Both the position numbers and the translations under genes were made by a program. Shown here in pieces: positions 29,540 through 32,223 of a DNA stretch of 32,223 bases. The DNA is from Bacteroidales bacterium UBA6340 (lineage in GTDB: Bacteria; Bacteroidota; Bacteroidia; Bacteroidales; Paludibacteraceae): assembly GCA_002440265.1 (NCBI GenBank), contig DJSG01000045.1:2284-34506 (forward strand), in the 5' to 3' direction. Below the pieces are notes generated by a model. It made no database searches. It was not told the origin of the DNA and saw nothing but the letters and a program-made list of their open reading frames with translations. The first letter of the stretch is position 1. The number at the start of each line of letters is the position of its first letter.

Positions 29540-32008
29540 CTATTCAACCTCCTCACCCGTTAGAGTGTAGGTCTTGCCATTGCGGAGGATATAGACTTGC
29601 CCGTCGCGGAAGACTTTGCGGGGAGTAGTATCATCAGCCGAAATATCCTCTGTGCCTGTGGGTATGTCCGAGGTGGTGTAGAAGTACCCCGAATAGTTCT
29701 GCAGGGCAACCTCGGCGGCATCGCGGATAGTGAGGTCGTAGTTGTATAGGGTGCGGGCTGTGAGCCCTGTGGCATTGAACGTGAAGCCGTTGCCTGCTTT
29801 CTCTGCAGCAGTAAGGCGTACCTGACTGCCGATAGGCGCAAGGGATATACTGTGCAACTGCCCCGTAGCATTGAAAACCAGCGTGAAGAACGGTGTGTCT
29901 TCCTGTTGCAAGTCCAAAGTGTAAGTAGCGGCATTGCTCGGTGCACCCCATACGAACTGAGCCGAGGTCTGTGCGGGCGTGACAGCAAAGTCTTCCACAG
30001 GGGTGTCGGTATCAAGGCACTCGATGTACTTGAAGTCGCCAAAGACCATATCCAAGTCGTACTTGTCCTTGCTCTCGCACGGCACATAGAGGTGCACATT
30101 GTAGTTGAGGAACGTGGTGTGGTCTGCAATAGGCGGTTCGGTGGCGGCAATATGTATCTCGTATAGTTTGCGGCTGTCAATAAACACGCTATCGCCCATA
30201 GTGGTCAAGCGACTGCTATTGCCACTGCCTATCACCACCTTGCCCAAACCTGCACAACCTGCAAAGGCACTCTCGCCTATCTCCTCCACGGCATTGGGGA
30301 TAGTGACATCCGTCAGCAGTGGCAATTGTCGGAAAGCGTGCGTACCGATATAGGTAATGCCTTCTGGGAACACCACCATAGAGATACTATCCCTAAACAG
30401 CACCCACGGCGCAGCATTGGCACTATCTGCCTGATAGTCATACATATCACCTGTTCCCGTAATGCTCAATGTATCGCCTGCATAACTCCAATAGAGATTG
30501 TCACCGCACTTGCCCGAGGTTTTTACGACATGCAGATTTAAAGTGATGATACTATCACACCCCGCAATACTCGTGAGCGAGTCGTGGTATAGCCCTGGCA
30601 ATGCTGCATAGTACTTACCAAACTCAACGTAATAACCATCCTGAATCGTAGTGTCTATCACCAATTCAGTATCTCCTATTTGGGGAATATCAATATATAC
30701 AAATACAATACTATCGCATCCTCCGTTATCTGAAATAGCACGGAGTGCTACTGGAAACCGCCCTCCCTCTTGCGGAAAGGTGACAACAAGAGATTGCTGA
30801 TTGATATAGTCTTTGCCTTGAATCTCCCATACCCAATTTTTGCATTTAGAGTAAGTTGTTTTTCCTGTCACTTGATTGACTATTGCTATGCGACTATTAT
30901 TTATAAATACAACTTCATTTTTACAATCCTTTGGCTGATATTGATAAGTGAAATCGGGTATCGGATAGTTCGGCATAGGCGAAGTATAGACAGTAAACGA
31001 GCATTCAGGTTTTTCCTTGTAGATATTATCAACAGCATATTCACATGTATCCATGGGGTCAACGAAAAAGGTCTGTTCTGTAGAAAGCGTCGTCTGCCAA
31101 GGATCATCGGCACGATACCATTTGTAATAAAAGCCTGATGGTGCATAGAGTTCAGTAATAGGATTACCTCTGCCGCAATTATTTCCTATTATATCTGCCT
31201 TATCACACCCCAAAGTGAAATATGCATAGCCGAAGTGCCCGCCAGCACCGCAATCATAGGTGGTTAATTGTACAGTGAGGTTTTGCCCGATATACTCAGA
31301 GAGGTTCACACCGATGGTGGTCCAATCTTTCCATACTACATTCATGGCTCTACTACCCGATGTGGCAGCATCCAATGTGTCATGTGTCCACCTTTCGTTA
31401 GTCCAACTGGCATTAAAGTTAGCAGATATACATCTCTCATCGGCTTTGTTAATACCTAATATCTTTAGTGTAAAACGGGGATCTTGCAAATTTGAATCTG
31501 TGGGCTTTTTATCTTTGTCATGTCCAGGACTTTCTAATACAACAGCGTATTTGAGAAGAAGAATAGGTCTATTTGCATCAACCACAAACGTATATTCTAC
31601 TCGCTCACTTTCGCCACCATTGTTCCAATTTCCCAAACGTACTGATGCTCTTTCGTCATCGGGGACAGTCTTCAGTTTTCCTCGTGTGCGTGGGTCTGTC
31701 TCTGTTTTGGAAGTGTGGATAGTGTGACGGCTGTACATACTTTCGGGACCATTATTTACCAACTCTTTTTTGTACTTATAATCACCTGTTACATAATTTG
31801 GACGCTCTGTGTTGATATAGCAATTCTCATCCGTTAAGGCAAGGTAGTCAATGTACAAATTTTGTTCTGTTTTGTTTCTGTCCATAGAGTTGTTGGAGTA
31901 ATAACCAACCATTGGGGTGTCTTTGGAAATATCACTATTTACTTGTCCCCAAATACTGATTGTGGTGGCGAGGAATAGTGCCACCAAGAAAGATGTTAAT
32001 CTCTTCAT
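29540..32008 (-). CDS. large secreted BspA-like leucine-rich-repeat protein with C-terminal tag
   Basis: It has 822 residues from the ATG at 32008 (MKRLTSFLVALFLATTISIWGQ, signal peptide). Residues about 120-268 match a jelly-roll-like domain common in Bacteroidales surface proteins (LLKYAVVLESPGHD, KDWTTIGVNLSEYIGQNLTVQ, TYDCGAGGHFGYAYFTLGC). About 349-439 is PKD-like. About 451-493 is the GCDSIITLNLHV module. About 550-640 are BspA-type leucine-rich repeats (IGTHAFRQLPLLTDVTIPNAVEEIGESAFAGC). A fibronectin-III-like part follows. The end, QVYILRNGKTYTLTGEEVE, resembles that of the protein at 7185-8144. Probably a secreted adhesin or surface protein. The N-terminal half is visibly more AT-rich than the C-terminal half. 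No consensus promoter was found just upstream. Confidence 0.85.
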   Translation of the reverse strand: MKRLTSFLVALFLATTISIWGQVNSDISKDTPMVGYYSNNSMDRNKTEQNLYIDYLALTDENCYINTERPNYVTGDYKYKKELVNNGPESMYSRHTIHTSKTETDPRTRGKLKTVPDDERASVRLGNWNNGGESERVEYTFVVDANRPILLLKYAVVLESPGHDKDKKPTDSNLQDPRFTLKILGINKADERCISANFNASWTNERWTHDTLDAATSGSRAMNVVWKDWTTIGVNLSEYIGQNLTVQLTTYDCGAGGHFGYAYFTLGCDKADIIGNNCGRGNPITELYAPSGFYYKWYRADDPWQTTLSTEQTFFVDPMDTCEYAVDNIYKEKPECSFTVYTSPMPNYPIPDFTYQYQPKDCKNEVVFINNSRIAIVNQVTGKTTYSKCKNWVWEIQGKDYINQQSLVVTFPQEGGRFPVALRAISDNGGCDSIVFVYIDIPQIGDTELVIDTTIQDGYYVEFGKYYAALPGLYHDSLTSIAGCDSIITLNLHVVKTSGKCGDNLYWSYAGDTLSITGTGDMYDYQADSANAAPWVLFRDSISMVVFPEGITYIGTHAFRQLPLLTDVTIPNAVEEIGESAFAGCAGLGKVVIGSGNSSRLTTMGDSVFIDSRKLYEIHIAATEPPIADHTTFLNYNVHLYVPCESKDKYDLDMVFGDFKYIECLDTDTPVEDFAVTPAQTSAQFVWGAPSNAATYTLDLQQEDTPFFTLVFNATGQLHSISLAPIGSQVRLTAAEKAGNGFTFNATGLTARTLYNYDLTIRDAAEVALQNYSGYFYTTSDIPTGTEDISADDTTPRKVFRDGQVYILRNGKTYTLTGEEVE

Positions 32009-32072
32009 AATGTTTATTGTTTTAATTAGTTTGTATTTGTTGTTTCTTAGTTTCAAGGTTACGTATATACAC

Positions 32073-32108
32073 AAAAAAAGCGTGGAAATCGACTATTGTC
32101 GTTCCACG
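32073..32108 (-). terminator. intrinsic terminator or attenuator upstream of the BspA-like gene
   Basis: CGTGGAA/TTCCACG with inner CGAC/GTCG around TATT (32081-32108), followed on the minus strand by CTTTTTTT. It either ends a minus-strand gene beyond the window or attenuates the gene at 29540-32008. Bases 32109-32223 show no gene I can support. Confidence 0.7.
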
Positions 32109-32223
32109 TTCAGAGGCTGTCGCATTGCCCAACAAGTTAGAACAGACAACGCGAAGCCCACGCTCATACAAGTAAAACGTTAGCACAAGATCAATAATCT
32201 ACGGCGCATAGTAAAAGTTCCGT

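Overview
The window comes from a member of the Bacteroidales (Bacteroidota). Five promoters carry the Bacteroidota signature TTG-N20-TA(C/T)CTTTG. The gene content fits as well: a CBM9-like protein, a C10-type peptidase relative, PCMD and BspA-like secreted proteins, a PorT-like barrel, CarboxypepD_reg/TonB receptors and a Rho factor with a long disordered insert. I cannot name a genus. No tRNA, rRNA, CRISPR array, insertion sequence or prophage was seen.

Layout, left to right. (1) 1-4574, plus strand: the end of a CBM9-like protein, an AT-rich pair of lipoprotein genes (one a C10 peptidase relative with Ser at the nucleophile position) and a secreted M3 peptidyl-dipeptidase. (2) 4575-5043: a non-coding stretch with three kinds of short tandem repeat, ending in a promoter. 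(3) 5053-12163: a tight co-directional run holding an amino-sugar-kinase/RapZ C-domain fusion, two secreted proteins, prfA, an FtsB/DivIC-like gene, a small membrane protein, a LacI regulator, a GH65 N-terminal domain without its catalytic barrel, and ruvC. (4) 12201-14655: a 54-residue 2[4Fe-4S] ferredoxin with its own promoter and terminator, then a BtuB-like TonB receptor with a long positively charged leader. (5) 14656-15051: a hairpin-rich gap and a promoter. (6) 15052-19999: a four-gene envelope cluster of GT28 glycolipid glycosyltransferase, CE1-like esterase, PCMD protein and alpha/beta hydrolase. The hydrolase carries a 32-unit 9-bp repeat between the predicted catalytic Asp and His. 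(7) 20157-27570, minus strand: rho, aroQ, an outer-membrane barrel receptor, a PorT-like protein and a beta-helix lipoprotein, the last four overlapping or nearly so, behind one promoter. (8) 27585-29078, minus strand: mtaB with an in-frame, palindrome-rich insert. (9) 29474-32108, minus strand: a large BspA-like secreted protein between two terminators.

Housekeeping genes (prfA, ruvC, ftsB-like, rho, aroQ, mtaB) are interleaved with envelope and secreted genes. The most unusual aspect is how short repeats and palindromes have entered genes without breaking the frame: the 9-mer tract in the hydrolase, whose sequence family recurs in the 4.8 kb intergenic region, and the insert in mtaB, whose flanking motif recurs at 20.1 kb. 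Other points worth a look are the kinase-RapZ fusion, the GH65N-only protein and the inactivated C10-like protein.
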